Shown here: one piece after another, positions 8,685-17,224 of the stretch
Layout: each line of letters begins with the position of its first letter
How positions within the stretch are numbered: position 1 is the stretch's first letter
From: Planctomycetia bacterium
GTDB lineage: Bacteria; Planctomycetota; Planctomycetia; Pirellulales; UBA1268
Length of the DNA: 41,425 nt
Direction: 5' to 3'
Assembly: GCA_009922585.1 (NCBI GenBank)
Contig: RFVE01000004.1
Span: 1 to 41,425 of the forward strand
Position numbers and translations under genes: made by a program
The notes under the pieces: model-generated
What the model saw: only the letters and a program-made list of their open reading frames with translations
What the model was told of the DNA's origin: nothing
The model's database searches: none

Positions 8685-9091
8685 ATGAAATTTTCAGATT
8701 TTGTCGCAGTCGAGGCGATTCGCCCCAACATTGTCGCGACATCCAAAGAGGGTGTCATCCGTGAGATGACGCAATCGTTGGTGGACGCCGGCAAAATTGC
8801 TTCCAATGAAATGGAAAGCATCGTCAAGGTCCGAGCGTCAATCGGCTGATTGGTACGGTAGCCATCAGCCAGCAGGGCGTTGACTTTGAGAGCCTCGATG
8901 GTGATCCGGTGCAGCTATTTTTCCTGCTTGTTTCGCCCCCCGATCGCCCGGGTGACCATCTGCGGGCGCTTGAGAACATTTCGCGGCAGCTGCGGGATGA
9001 CACGTTTTGCAAGACCTTGAAGGAGGCCACCGGCCCCCATGATGTCTGGCGGCTGCTTGAAGAAGCTGACGCCCAGAGCATCGCTTCGTGA
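8685..9091 (+). pseudogene. PTS EIIA (PtsN/fructose type), frame-broken with active-site region missing
   Basis: The first frame reads MKFSDFVAVEAIRPNIV... to ESIVK, a normal EIIA-Ntr/Fru N-terminus, and soon hits TGA. At about 8826-8834 the homology moves to another frame and continues SVNRLIGTVAISQQGVDFESLDGDP, then QLFFLLVSPPDRPGDHLRALENIS, to the end. Compared with the family, roughly 24-30 residues between these parts are absent, including the GxAxPH block with the phospho-accepting histidine. As written it cannot accept phosphate from HPr. Neighbours hpf and ptsH are intact. It could be decay or an assembly gap; the sharp join favours the latter. Confidence 0.75.
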
Positions 9092-9098
9092 CCCTTTC

Positions 9099-9482
9099 AT
9101 GAACGATCAGTTGATCGAATCACCAATGAATCAGACCCATTCCCGTGAAGTCATCGTCGCACTTGAGCAGGGCCTCCATGCCCGGCCAGCCGACCTGTTC
9201 GCGCGGGAAGCCCGCCGCTGGCAGTCGCGGATTGAGGTAGTCGGCAATGCCCAGCGGGTCGATGGCAAGAGCATTCTCGATCTGCTGACGCTTGCTGCCG
9301 AGGAAGGCACGCGGCTGGTGGTTGAGGCGACCGGCCCCGATGCCCGGGAGGCGGTTGATGCAATCGGCAGCTTGTTCGACCAGAATTTTGCGACCGAGGT
9401 GGAATCGGTTTCGCACCCCAACACAACAGACCCAGAGAAACGGCCCCCGGGCGATGCTTCCGGGGAACGGGCGGTGGTCTAG
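9099..9482 (+). CDS. ptsH: HPr family phosphocarrier protein
   Basis: HPr signatures are clear: GLHARPAD with the phosphorylated histidine, VDGKSILDLLTLAA with the regulatory serine, and GPDAREAVDAI near the end. HPr passes phosphate from enzyme I to EIIA proteins. The start is placed at ATG 9099, eight bases after the EIIA stop (127 residues); ATG 9126 would give 118 residues and the histidine near position 18, closer to standard HPr. The protein has an acidic, Pro-rich tail of about 25 residues beyond the usual 85-90. It lies in a hpf-EIIA-HPr-EI run with no EIIB or EIIC in the window, which suggests a regulatory rather than a sugar-transport PTS. Confidence 0.88.
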   Translation: MNDQLIESPMNQTHSREVIVALEQGLHARPADLFAREARRWQSRIEVVGNAQRVDGKSILDLLTLAAEEGTRLVVEATGPDAREAVDAIGSLFDQNFATEVESVSHPNTTDPEKRPPGDASGERAVV

Positions 9483-9731
9483 ACCGGCTCCGCTTGGCAG
9501 TGAACAACCAATTTCCGCCCTCGACTGGTGTCGGGAGTGGGAACTCGGCAACGGTCGCCTTCCGCGGCCCGAACCCGAGATCAAGAATCCAGACATAAAC
9601 CAGATACAACCCAGACAAGGAGCCGGCGACGCCGGGCGCCTGGACAGTGGGATGCTGATTGCCGGTGGTGCGAACCGTCGCCGGCCGATCTCCCCGCTCG
9701 GTCCAGCTGCTGCCTGCGTCACCGTGGGGCC

Positions 9732-11471
9732 ATGCTCAAACTTCAAGGTATTGCCGTTTCGTCGGGGGTGACCATCGGCGAAGCGCTCGTGCTCGACAGC
9801 GAGGGCTTCCGGATTCCCCGGCGGTTCGTCGCCCGTAGCGCCGTTGACACAGAACTGCAACGGCTGTCGCACGCTGTGGCCGAGACAGCGGCTGAAATCG
9901 AGCGGAACCGCGATGCCATCCGCGAGGAATTGGGCGAGCAATACGCAGCCATCTTCGATGCCCATCTGGCGATGCTGCACGACCAGCGGCTGCAGCAGGA
10001 ATTAACCAGTGCTGTACGGGATCGGAACTGGTGGCCGGAATATGCCGTCAGTCGCACGCTGCGGAGATATGCGAAGGTTTTCCAGAGCCTCGACAATCAC
10101 ATCTCGCAGCGGGCCCACGATATCTATGACATCGAAAAGAGTCTGCTGCGAAACTTGTTGGGGCAGCGGAGAGAGACGCTGGCAGCAATCTCTGAGCCGG
10201 TCGTCATCCTGGCCCACAACCTGACGCCAAGTGAAACGGCAGGCCTCGACCGGCGGTTTGTCAAGGGATTTGCGACGGAACTTGGTGGGCCAGGCAGTCA
10301 CACTGCGATTGTTGCTGAAGGCCTCGAAATACCCGCGGTTGTCGGTATTGGGCCGTTTCTGGCCGACGTTTCCGGCGGTGAGCCGGTGATCCTTGATGGC
10401 AACCAGGGGGTCGTCATCCTTCAGCCTGATGAAGAGACGATCGCCCGCTATCGGCTCGAGGTTGAAGCAGCCGAGACGGTGGCAGCCACACTCGACCGGC
10501 TGCGTGATCTTCCGGGTGAAACCACCGACGGCGTCCGAGTGCAGATCAGCGGCAATATTGAGTTTCCCGAGGAGGCTGAGCAATGCCTCCGACGTGGCTG
10601 TGACGGCATCGGTCTTTACCGTACCGAGTTCCTCTATCTCACCAGCAAGCAGGAGCCGAGCGAGGAGGACCACTACCGGGCCTACCGCGAGGTGGTGGAG
10701 GCGATGAGTGATAAGCCGGTGGTCATCCGCACCCTCGATCTTGGCTCGGACAAGATGCTGACCGAGACCAGCCCCGAGGAAGAGCGGAACCCTTGCCTCG
10801 GACTGCGGAGCATTCGGCTGTCACTGCGGCAGTTGCCGATGTTCCGTACCCAGCTGCGGGCGGTGCTGCGGGCCAGTGTGCATGGTGACGTCCGGGTGAT
10901 GTTTCCGTTGGTTTCGACCATTCTCGAGCTTCGTCAGGCCCGGATGGTGCTCGCTGACGTGATGGAAGACCTTGCCGAGCACGCCATCGACTTCAACCCC
11001 AAGCTACCGATCGGCATCATGGTGGAAACACCTGCCGCCGCGATGATGCTCGATGCCTTCATCAAGGAGGTTGACTTTGTCTCGGTCGGCACCAATGACC
11101 TGATCCAGTACACCCTCGCAGTCGATCGCGGCAACAAAGACGTGGCTGATCTCTACAGTGCCTGCGATCCGGCGGTGCTGCGACTGCTGAAGCGGTCGCT
11201 CGACGTGGCAGCCGAGGCGGGCGTGCCGGCCAGCGTCTGCGGTCAGATGAGCAGCAGTGTCATGTACACCCAGTTGCTGCTGGGGCTGGGGCTACGGCAA
11301 CTCAGCGTGCCGGCTGCAGCCATTCCCGAAATCAAGCAGGTGGTCCGAAGCGTATCGGTCGCCGATTGTCAGGCGGTCGCCGCACGGGCGTTGGAAATGA
11401 ACAGCGCCCGCGAGGTGAAGGCCTTTTTGCGCGATCAGATGCGCCGCCTTTTGGCGGAGACGGTTGCGTGA
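9732..11471 (+). CDS. ptsI: PTS enzyme I (phosphoenolpyruvate-protein phosphotransferase)
   Basis: The 579-residue length equals that of classical enzyme I. The ORF track starts at 9528, but MLKLQGIAVSSGVTIGEALV from ATG 9732 is the true N-terminal pattern. The swivelling-domain histidine is at about residue 190 in GGPGSHTAIVAEGLEIP. The PEP-binding barrel has VSVGTNDLIQYTLAVDRGN, and the catalytic cysteine is at about residue 503 in SVCGQM, where the usual Glu after CG is Gln. It autophosphorylates from PEP and passes phosphate to HPr. The 249 bases between ptsH and ptsI show no ORF of their own that I can support. Confidence 0.92.
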   Translation: MLKLQGIAVSSGVTIGEALVLDSEGFRIPRRFVARSAVDTELQRLSHAVAETAAEIERNRDAIREELGEQYAAIFDAHLAMLHDQRLQQELTSAVRDRNWWPEYAVSRTLRRYAKVFQSLDNHISQRAHDIYDIEKSLLRNLLGQRRETLAAISEPVVILAHNLTPSETAGLDRRFVKGFATELGGPGSHTAIVAEGLEIPAVVGIGPFLADVSGGEPVILDGNQGVVILQPDEETIARYRLEVEAAETVAATLDRLRDLPGETTDGVRVQISGNIEFPEEAEQCLRRGCDGIGLYRTEFLYLTSKQEPSEEDHYRAYREVVEAMSDKPVVIRTLDLGSDKMLTETSPEEERNPCLGLRSIRLSLRQLPMFRTQLRAVLRASVHGDVRVMFPLVSTILELRQARMVLADVMEDLAEHAIDFNPKLPIGIMVETPAAAMMLDAFIKEVDFVSVGTNDLIQYTLAVDRGNKDVADLYSACDPAVLRLLKRSLDVAAEAGVPASVCGQMSSSVMYTQLLLGLGLRQLSVPAAAIPEIKQVVRSVSVADCQAVAARALEMNSAREVKAFLRDQMRRLLAETVA

Positions 11472-11519
11472 CGCCCGCGTCCCACCACGGGACGCTGGGA
11501 AACTTCAAAAGGATGAATG

Positions 11520-13121
11520 ATGAAACAGGAAATGCTGATCAACGTGACGCAGGCGGAAGAATGCCGCATTGCGATCATCGAGGACGGGCAACTGGAAGAG
11601 CTCTACGTTGAGCGGACCAGCCAGGAGAATTTTGTTGGCAACATCTACAAGGGTCGGGTGGTTAACATTGAGCCCTCCATTCAGGCCGCCTTTGTCGACT
11701 TTGGGGTGGGCCGAAACGGCTTTCTACACATCAGTGATATTGAGCCACAGTACTACCGCCAGGGTGGCCTCGACCCGGACAAGGCCTTTGAGCTCACCGA
11801 ACCAGGAAAGTCGTCCGGCGACAGCGACTCGGGCCGTAGTGCTGACCGCCGCCGCAAGCCCCGGATTGGCGACCGGCCGCGGGTGAAGCCGCCAATTCAG
11901 GATGTGCTGAAACGCGGTGATGAAGTGCTGGTGCAGGTGATCAAGGAGGGCTTCGGGACCAAGGGGCCGACACTGTCGACCTACATTTCAATTCCAGGCC
12001 GTTACCTGGTGCTGATGCCGCCCCTGGGCAGGGTCGGTGTCTCCAAGAAGATTGACAACGAACGGGAACGGCGGTTGCTGCGGGACATCATGCAGACGCT
12101 GCAGCCACCGAAGGGTGTCGGCTTCGTGGTGCGGACCGCCGGTACCGAACGAACGAAGTCAGAAATGGCCCGCGACATGGCCTATCTGCTGCGACTCTGG
12201 AAGAGCATCGTGCGGCGGATGCGGAAGTATTCTGCGCCAATCGATATCTATCAGGAAAGCGACATGATCATCCGGACAATCCGGGACATGTTCACTGAGG
12301 ACGTCGGCAGGATCCTGATCGATGACCCGGCTGCCTATGAACGGGCACGCGAGTTCCTGGAACTGGTGATGCCGAAGTACGCCAGCCGGCTGCAGCTGTA
12401 TGAGGGCAAAGAGCCACTCTTCTACCGCTATCGGCTGGAGGAGGAGATCAGCCGCATCAATCAGCGGAAGGTGCCGCTGAAGGGGGGCGGGTCGATCGTG
12501 ATCGACACCACTGAGGCGTTGGTGGCAATCGATGTCAACTCCGGTAGCTTCCGTAGCGAGAAGTCGGCTGAGGAGAACGCCTATCAGATGAACCTCATTG
12601 CCGCCAAAGAGATCGCTCGCCAGCTCCGGCTGCGTGACCTCGGCGGCGTAATCGTGAACGACTTCATCGACATGCGGCGGGAGAAGTACCGGCGGGGGGT
12701 TGAAAAGGCGTTGCATGACGCCATGAAGCGAGACCGGGCGCGGACCAAGGTGCTGCGGACCAGTCCCTTTGGTCTGATCGAAATGACCCGGCAGCGGATT
12801 CGACCATCTTTACGCAAGAGCATTTTTCGCGACTGCCCTACCTGTGACGGGACCGGTATCGTCAAGACGGCTGAGAGCATGGCGATCGAGGTCATGCGGA
12901 TGCTGCAGCTATCCGCTACCCGTGAAGACATCGCCCAACTCACTGTGACGGTGCACGACGAGGTGGCAACTTGGATCAACAACCGGAAGCGGCGGGAGAT
13001 TGCTCAGTTTGAGGACGCCTCGCACGTTCAGTTGCATATTGTCGGGCAGGACACCGCGTCGCCCGAGCATCTGGCGATAGAGGCTCGGGATTCCAACGGT
13101 CGTGGGGTGCGGTTTCCATGA
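11520..13121 (+). CDS. ribonuclease E/G family endoribonuclease
   Basis: The 533-residue protein starts with the S1-type domain (VGNIYKGRVVNIEPSIQAAFVDFG), which carries a charged insertion of about 50 residues (GDSDSGRSADRRRKPR). The catalytic Mg2+ aspartates are in VAIDVNSGSF (about D338) and VNDFIDMRR (about D381), and the zinc-link CPTC motif is near residues 439-442. It lacks a long RNase E scaffold tail, so it is closer to RNase G in size. It would cleave 5'-monophosphate RNA for mRNA decay and rRNA maturation. The start at ATG 11520 has AAAAGG seven bases ahead. It follows ptsI by 48 bases and precedes rplU. Confidence 0.9.
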   Translation: MKQEMLINVTQAEECRIAIIEDGQLEELYVERTSQENFVGNIYKGRVVNIEPSIQAAFVDFGVGRNGFLHISDIEPQYYRQGGLDPDKAFELTEPGKSSGDSDSGRSADRRRKPRIGDRPRVKPPIQDVLKRGDEVLVQVIKEGFGTKGPTLSTYISIPGRYLVLMPPLGRVGVSKKIDNERERRLLRDIMQTLQPPKGVGFVVRTAGTERTKSEMARDMAYLLRLWKSIVRRMRKYSAPIDIYQESDMIIRTIRDMFTEDVGRILIDDPAAYERAREFLELVMPKYASRLQLYEGKEPLFYRYRLEEEISRINQRKVPLKGGGSIVIDTTEALVAIDVNSGSFRSEKSAEENAYQMNLIAAKEIARQLRLRDLGGVIVNDFIDMRREKYRRGVEKALHDAMKRDRARTKVLRTSPFGLIEMTRQRIRPSLRKSIFRDCPTCDGTGIVKTAESMAIEVMRMLQLSATREDIAQLTVTVHDEVATWINNRKRREIAQFEDASHVQLHIVGQDTASPEHLAIEARDSNGRGVRFP

Positions 13122-13241
13122 AATGAGTTGAAAAAAGCCATTTTCCTCCGGGAGACTGGATTTTTCTGCCGGGTAATTACACTAGTGAGTTCTCCGCTGC
13201 CGCGGAGCTAACACCGTTTCTGCATGACGAAGGATTTTCCG

Positions 13242-13525
13242 ATGGCTGCCACCCCCAATTCCACCGACGCCAGCACCGCCGACACCATGGTTGGGGGCGG
13301 ACACCACTATTGCATTATTGCCGACAGTGGCCGGCAGTACCGGGTCAGTGAGGGGCAGGAACTTGAGGTCGATTTCCGTCCGGTGGAACGGGGCAGTGAA
13401 CTCGTGCTCGACAAGGTGTTGGCCACATCCAAAAGTTCCGTCGCCGCAAGAATTATCGCCGCCGCACTGGCCATCGTTCTGTCGCTACCAAGATCCGCAT
13501 TAGCGAAATCCCGACTGCGGGCTGA
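13242..13525 (+). pseudogene. rplU: 50S ribosomal protein L21, frame-broken with middle missing
   Basis: Frame one gives the L21 beginning (HYCIIADSGRQYRVSEGQ ... ELVLDKVLA). At about 13420-13426 the homology moves to another frame and gives the L21 end, HIQKFRRRKNYRRRTGHR, then KIRISEIPTAG and a stop at 13525. About 30 residues of the central beta domain are absent. L21 is normally present and important in bacteria, so a real defect here would be severe unless a second copy exists. The start follows AAGGA and adds about 20 extra N-terminal residues. The usual partner rpmA (L27) is not downstream. Confidence 0.8.
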
Positions 13526-13865
13526 GCCGCCGATGGCAGCCGTCCGGCGGAAGCCGGCGGCAGTGGTGCTGCTTGACGCCGCGCAAAACTTTTAGCCTGT
13601 CCGGTTGCTGCAACTCCTGGCGTTCTGCTGCAGGTGAGTTCGCTCTGTAGAATCAACCAGCTGGGGTTTTGACGGTGCGTTTCGCGGAACAGCACTCTGT
13701 GAAGCCCGAGGCGCGAGCCGAGGGAATGTGGTTCCCGGATCGACAGACGCGATTTCCCTCAGCTTGCGCTTCGGGCTTCGAAGCACGGCTTTTTTTGGAA
13801 GCCGCGAAGGTAGACCGTCAAATGACGGAAGCAGGCTGGCAGTTGTGAGCTACCGGTGGCTACGC
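13526..13865. other. gene-free region between convergent rplU and ubiD-like gene
   Basis: The 340 bases hold the long palindrome at 13701-13779 and a second short hairpin with a T-run just after it (CGGCTT, TTTTTGG, AAGCCG, about 13787-13805), which could help end transcription. No coding potential or RNA gene was recognised elsewhere in it. Confidence 0.6.
13701..13779 (+). repeat. long palindromic repeat (AAGCCCGAGGCGCGAG family), copy A
   Basis: Arms of 26 bases, GAAGCCCGAGGCGCGAGCC(GAGGGAA) and TTCCCTCAGCTTGCGCTTC(GGGCTTC), flank a loop of about 27 bases. Two of the three deviations from perfect pairing are G-U compatible, which points to selection on RNA folding. A second copy is at 34888-34963. 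I recall very similar intergenic palindromes in planctomycete genomes. Confidence 0.8.
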
Positions 13866-15758
13866 CTATTGAAAAACGTCGGCCAAGGGACCACCAGCCT
13901 GGCAGAGGGCGTCTACCCGAGCCGTCACCGCTGGGTCTTCCTCGACCGGCGGCGCATGGTGCGGCTTGAGCCGGGCGTCAATCACCAGCGGGCCGGCACA
14001 GCCCCAGTGCTTGTTGCGGGTGCCTGCCTCAACGCCATGAACATCAGCCGCAGGGTTTGACCGAGTGAACGTGACCCAAAGAAAGTTCGCCAGATCGGCG
14101 GCCGTGAAGTCACTGTTGTCCACTACCACCAGCAGCGGCCAGTCTCGCAACGGATGATCCCTGCCGATCGCCGCAGTCAACCGGTCGATGTCGGCTGTCC
14201 AACTGGCTGCCTCGGTCGCCTGCCAGATTGCCGCCTCGTCGGGAGCAGTCAGCGTCGGCCGTGGCTCAATCAGCGGGCCACTGATTGCCACCACGCCCGG
14301 CAGGCAGACCCTTGGGTTGGCAAAGCCAGCTGGCAGCGGCAGGTTGCCAGAGAGGCTCGTCGGCAACTGCCGCACCACTGGACCGCGGGCGGCGATCACC
14401 AGTTTCGAGCCGGCATTGAAGCCACTGCCGGAGTAGTCGAGCGTGTCGATTGTCGTCTCGGTCTGGAAGTGGCAGTCCCGTCGCCAATCGACCCGGGCAA
14501 GCAGATGCCGCAGAAAGGCGGGCACGTCATGGGCATCGAGGCCGGGAGCATCGGCCCCGTCCACGATGCAGAGGTACTTCGCCAGCGACAGCTGTCCCTG
14601 CCCGAGGATGGCGGAAGCCTGGGTGAGAAGTTCGGCCGGCCGGGTTGAAGGCCGCCAGGGCAGGTAGCGTTCGCTGCCGACGGCCAGTAGCAGCGGATGA
14701 ACCCCCGAGGCATCGACGGCATGGATGCTCGAAATGCCGGGCAGCACCGTCGGGATCACCGGGCCGGTCAGTTCGTGGACCAGCCAGCCGAAAAGAGTGT
14801 CTTCCTGTGGCGGCCGGCCGACCACCGTCACCGGCCAGATCGCCCCCTCACGCTGCCAGACATGGTCGACCCGTAGGACCGGAAAATCATGCTGCCTGGC
14901 GTAGTAGCCAAGGTGGTCCCCGAAGGGGCCTTCAGGCTTGGTTGCCTGGCCGGTAATCGTGCCTTCGATGACGAAGTCGGCGTCGGCGTAGATCGACGGT
15001 CGGCCCGGCCGCCTGATCATCGGGATGCGGTGGCCGGCCAGTGCGCCGGCGAAGGTGAGTTCAGAGAGCCCCTCGGGCAACGGCATCATCGCCGCGACCG
15101 CCATGGCCGGGGTGCCACCGACAAAAATGGAGACCTTCAGCGGCTCATGGCGGGCCAGGGCGGCGGCATGGTGTACCCCAATGCCCCGGTGAATCTGATA
15201 GTGCAGGCCGACCTCTTGGTCGGGCTCATAGGCATTTCCGCGGAGTTGCACCCGGTACATGCCCAGGTTTGACTGTTTGATTGACGGGTGATCCGGATGT
15301 TCGGTGTAGACCGCCGGCAGGGTGATGAAGGGACCGCCGTCGCCCGGCCATCCGGTCACCCCGGGTAGGCTTGAGAGGGGCACTTCGTGGTGCATCACCG
15401 CCCCCCGCCGGACCGGGCGGGGCAGCATGGCCAGGGCGTCGACTGGGCTGCGCCAGTACCGCCAGGGCTTCTGAAGGGCTGCGGTCGGATCAATCTTCAA
15501 CTCAACCAGCCGACGGACCCGCTCAAAGGTGTCGGCGAAAATTCGCTCCACTCGCTGCTGAGTGCCGTAGAGGTTGACCAGCACCGGTGTGCTGCAGCCT
15601 CGGGCGTTTGTAAACAGCACCGCCGGACCGCCCGCACGGAACAGCCGCCGCTGAATTTCGGCGATTTCCAGGTGCGGGTCGACCGGGTGATCAACCGCCA
15701 CCAGCAGGCCTTCCTGCCGGAGCGTTTCGACGCACTGCCGCATTGTTCGAAATCCCAT
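13866..15758 (-). CDS. UbiD family decarboxylase
   Basis: The 630-residue protein fits the larger UbiD subgroup. Recognisable parts are KQSNLGMYRVQLRG, HYQIHRGIGVHHAAALARHEPL, and the conserved PEGPFGDHLGYY block with catalytic acidic residues. UbiD enzymes use prenylated FMN to (de)carboxylate unsaturated or aromatic acids. The substrate could be the quinone precursor 4-hydroxybenzoate or a menaquinone/futalosine-route intermediate; the sequence does not tell. The start at ATG 15758 has AGGAGG five bases ahead, so the ORF-track extension to 15794 is not used. No ubiX-like gene is in the window. It is divergent from rarA. Confidence 0.85.
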   Translation of the reverse strand: MGFRTMRQCVETLRQEGLLVAVDHPVDPHLEIAEIQRRLFRAGGPAVLFTNARGCSTPVLVNLYGTQQRVERIFADTFERVRRLVELKIDPTAALQKPWRYWRSPVDALAMLPRPVRRGAVMHHEVPLSSLPGVTGWPGDGGPFITLPAVYTEHPDHPSIKQSNLGMYRVQLRGNAYEPDQEVGLHYQIHRGIGVHHAAALARHEPLKVSIFVGGTPAMAVAAMMPLPEGLSELTFAGALAGHRIPMIRRPGRPSIYADADFVIEGTITGQATKPEGPFGDHLGYYARQHDFPVLRVDHVWQREGAIWPVTVVGRPPQEDTLFGWLVHELTGPVIPTVLPGISSIHAVDASGVHPLLLAVGSERYLPWRPSTRPAELLTQASAILGQGQLSLAKYLCIVDGADAPGLDAHDVPAFLRHLLARVDWRRDCHFQTETTIDTLDYSGSGFNAGSKLVIAARGPVVRQLPTSLSGNLPLPAGFANPRVCLPGVVAISGPLIEPRPTLTAPDEAAIWQATEAASWTADIDRLTAAIGRDHPLRDWPLLVVVDNSDFTAADLANFLWVTFTRSNPAADVHGVEAGTRNKHWGCAGPLVIDARLKPHHAPPVEEDPAVTARVDALCQAGGPLADVFQ

Positions 15759-15763
15759 ACCTG

Positions 15764-15769
15764 CCTCCT
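15764..15769 (-). promoter_or_regulatory. Shine-Dalgarno AGGAGG fixing the UbiD start
   Basis: AGGAGG precedes ATG 15758 by five bases on the minus strand, which excludes the longer start at 15794. Confidence 0.65.
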
Positions 15770-15874
15770 GCGGTATGGTAGCCACCGCCGGCAAGGCTGC
15801 CGGGTAAAATCGAGAGACGTGACGGGCGTTGGACTGAATAGTTGTCGTTGGAACGAACAGAAACAGCCGGCAGG

Positions 15875-17224
15875 ATGGCAGATCTCTTTACCGCTTCGCG
15901 GCAGGCGAACATCGAGCGGGCAGCCCCGCTGGCTGCTCGCATGCGGCCGAGGCGACTGGCCGACTATGTCGGCCAGCGGGAGATCATCGGCCCGGGAAAG
16001 CTGCTGCGGCGGCTGATTGAGGCTGACCGGCTGGGCTCGGTCATCCTCTACGGCCCCCCCGGGGTCGGCAAGACGACACTAGCCGAGATCATTGCCACTG
16101 AAACCCGCCGTCGGTTTGTCGAACTTTCGGCAACCGCCTCGGGCGTGAAGGAGCTTCGCGAAGTGATCGAGGCAGCCCGCCGCCGGCTTGAGGACGACGC
16201 CGTCCGCACCTGTCTGTTCATCGACGAGATCCACCGGTTCAACAAGGCCCAGCAGGATGTGCTGCTGCCGGATGTCGAAAGTGGTGTGCTGGCGTTGATT
16301 GGTGCCACCACCCAGAACCCGTTCTTCGCGCTCACGCCGGCCCTTGTCAGCCGCAGCCGGATCTTTGAATTGGAAGCACTTGCCTCTAAGGACGTTGCCG
16401 AGATTCTCAGCCGCGCGCTTACTGACACGACCCACGGATTTGGTGGGCAGCAGATTGAGCTTGCTGCCGACGCCCTCGCGTTTTTGGTTGAGACCGCCGA
16501 CGGTGATGCCCGCCGGGCCCTCGGCGGCCTTGAGGTGGGCGTGCTTTCGTCACCTGAGCGACCACTGGCCTTTACGTTGGAACTGGCTCGTGAAAGTGTT
16601 CAGCGGAAGGCAGTGATCTATGACGCGGGCGATACGCATTACGACTGTGCCAGTGCGCTGATCAAAAGCATCCGTGGCAGCGATGCCGACGCCGGGCTCT
16701 ATTGGCTGGCCCGGATGCTGGAAGGGGGCGAGGATGTCCGGTTTCTGGCCCGTCGGCTGGTGATTCTGGCCAGCGAGGATATTGGCAACGCCGATCCACG
16801 GTCGCTGCTGATCGCCGTTGCCGCCATGCAGGCGACCGAGTTTGTCGGTCTGCCTGAGTGTCAGCTGGCCCTGGCCCAGGCGGTTACCTACCTGAGCCTC
16901 GCCCCCAAGAGCAACGCCTGCACCAAGGCAATCGCTGCCGCCCGCCACGACGTTCGTGAAAAGGCGACCCTGCCGGTGCCAAGGCACCTGCAGGACAAAC
17001 ACTATGCTGGCGCGAAGCGGCTGGGCCACGGTCAGGGCTATGCCTATGCCCACGATGCCCCTGATGCAATTGCCAGACAGGACTACCTTGGCGTTGAGCG
17101 ACACTATTACGAGCCCACCAGCCGGGGGCTGGAACGAGATCTGGGCGAACGGCTGGCTGAGATCAGGCGGCGGCTGAAGGAGGCCCATCTGCCACCGGAT
17201 CCGCCAGCTGGCGAAGCTCAGTGA
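15875..17224 (+). CDS. rarA: replication-associated recombination protein A (AAA+ ATPase)
   Basis: The 449-residue RarA/MgsA protein has MADLF at the start, Walker A GPPGVGKT (about 60-67), Walker B LFIDEIHRFNKAQQD (about 110-123), a sensor GATTQNPFFALTPALVSR, and the C-terminal tetramerisation part with RHLQDKHYAGAKRLGHGQGY. The family works at stalled replication forks with SSB. The ORF track begins at TTG 15842; ATG 15875 matches family starts better, though its ribosome site is poor. Its last 62 bases overlap the 3' end of the convergent E2-like gene. Confidence 0.92.
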   Translation: MADLFTASRQANIERAAPLAARMRPRRLADYVGQREIIGPGKLLRRLIEADRLGSVILYGPPGVGKTTLAEIIATETRRRFVELSATASGVKELREVIEAARRRLEDDAVRTCLFIDEIHRFNKAQQDVLLPDVESGVLALIGATTQNPFFALTPALVSRSRIFELEALASKDVAEILSRALTDTTHGFGGQQIELAADALAFLVETADGDARRALGGLEVGVLSSPERPLAFTLELARESVQRKAVIYDAGDTHYDCASALIKSIRGSDADAGLYWLARMLEGGEDVRFLARRLVILASEDIGNADPRSLLIAVAAMQATEFVGLPECQLALAQAVTYLSLAPKSNACTKAIAAARHDVREKATLPVPRHLQDKHYAGAKRLGHGQGYAYAHDAPDAIARQDYLGVERHYYEPTSRGLERDLGERLAEIRRRLKEAHLPPDPPAGEAQ

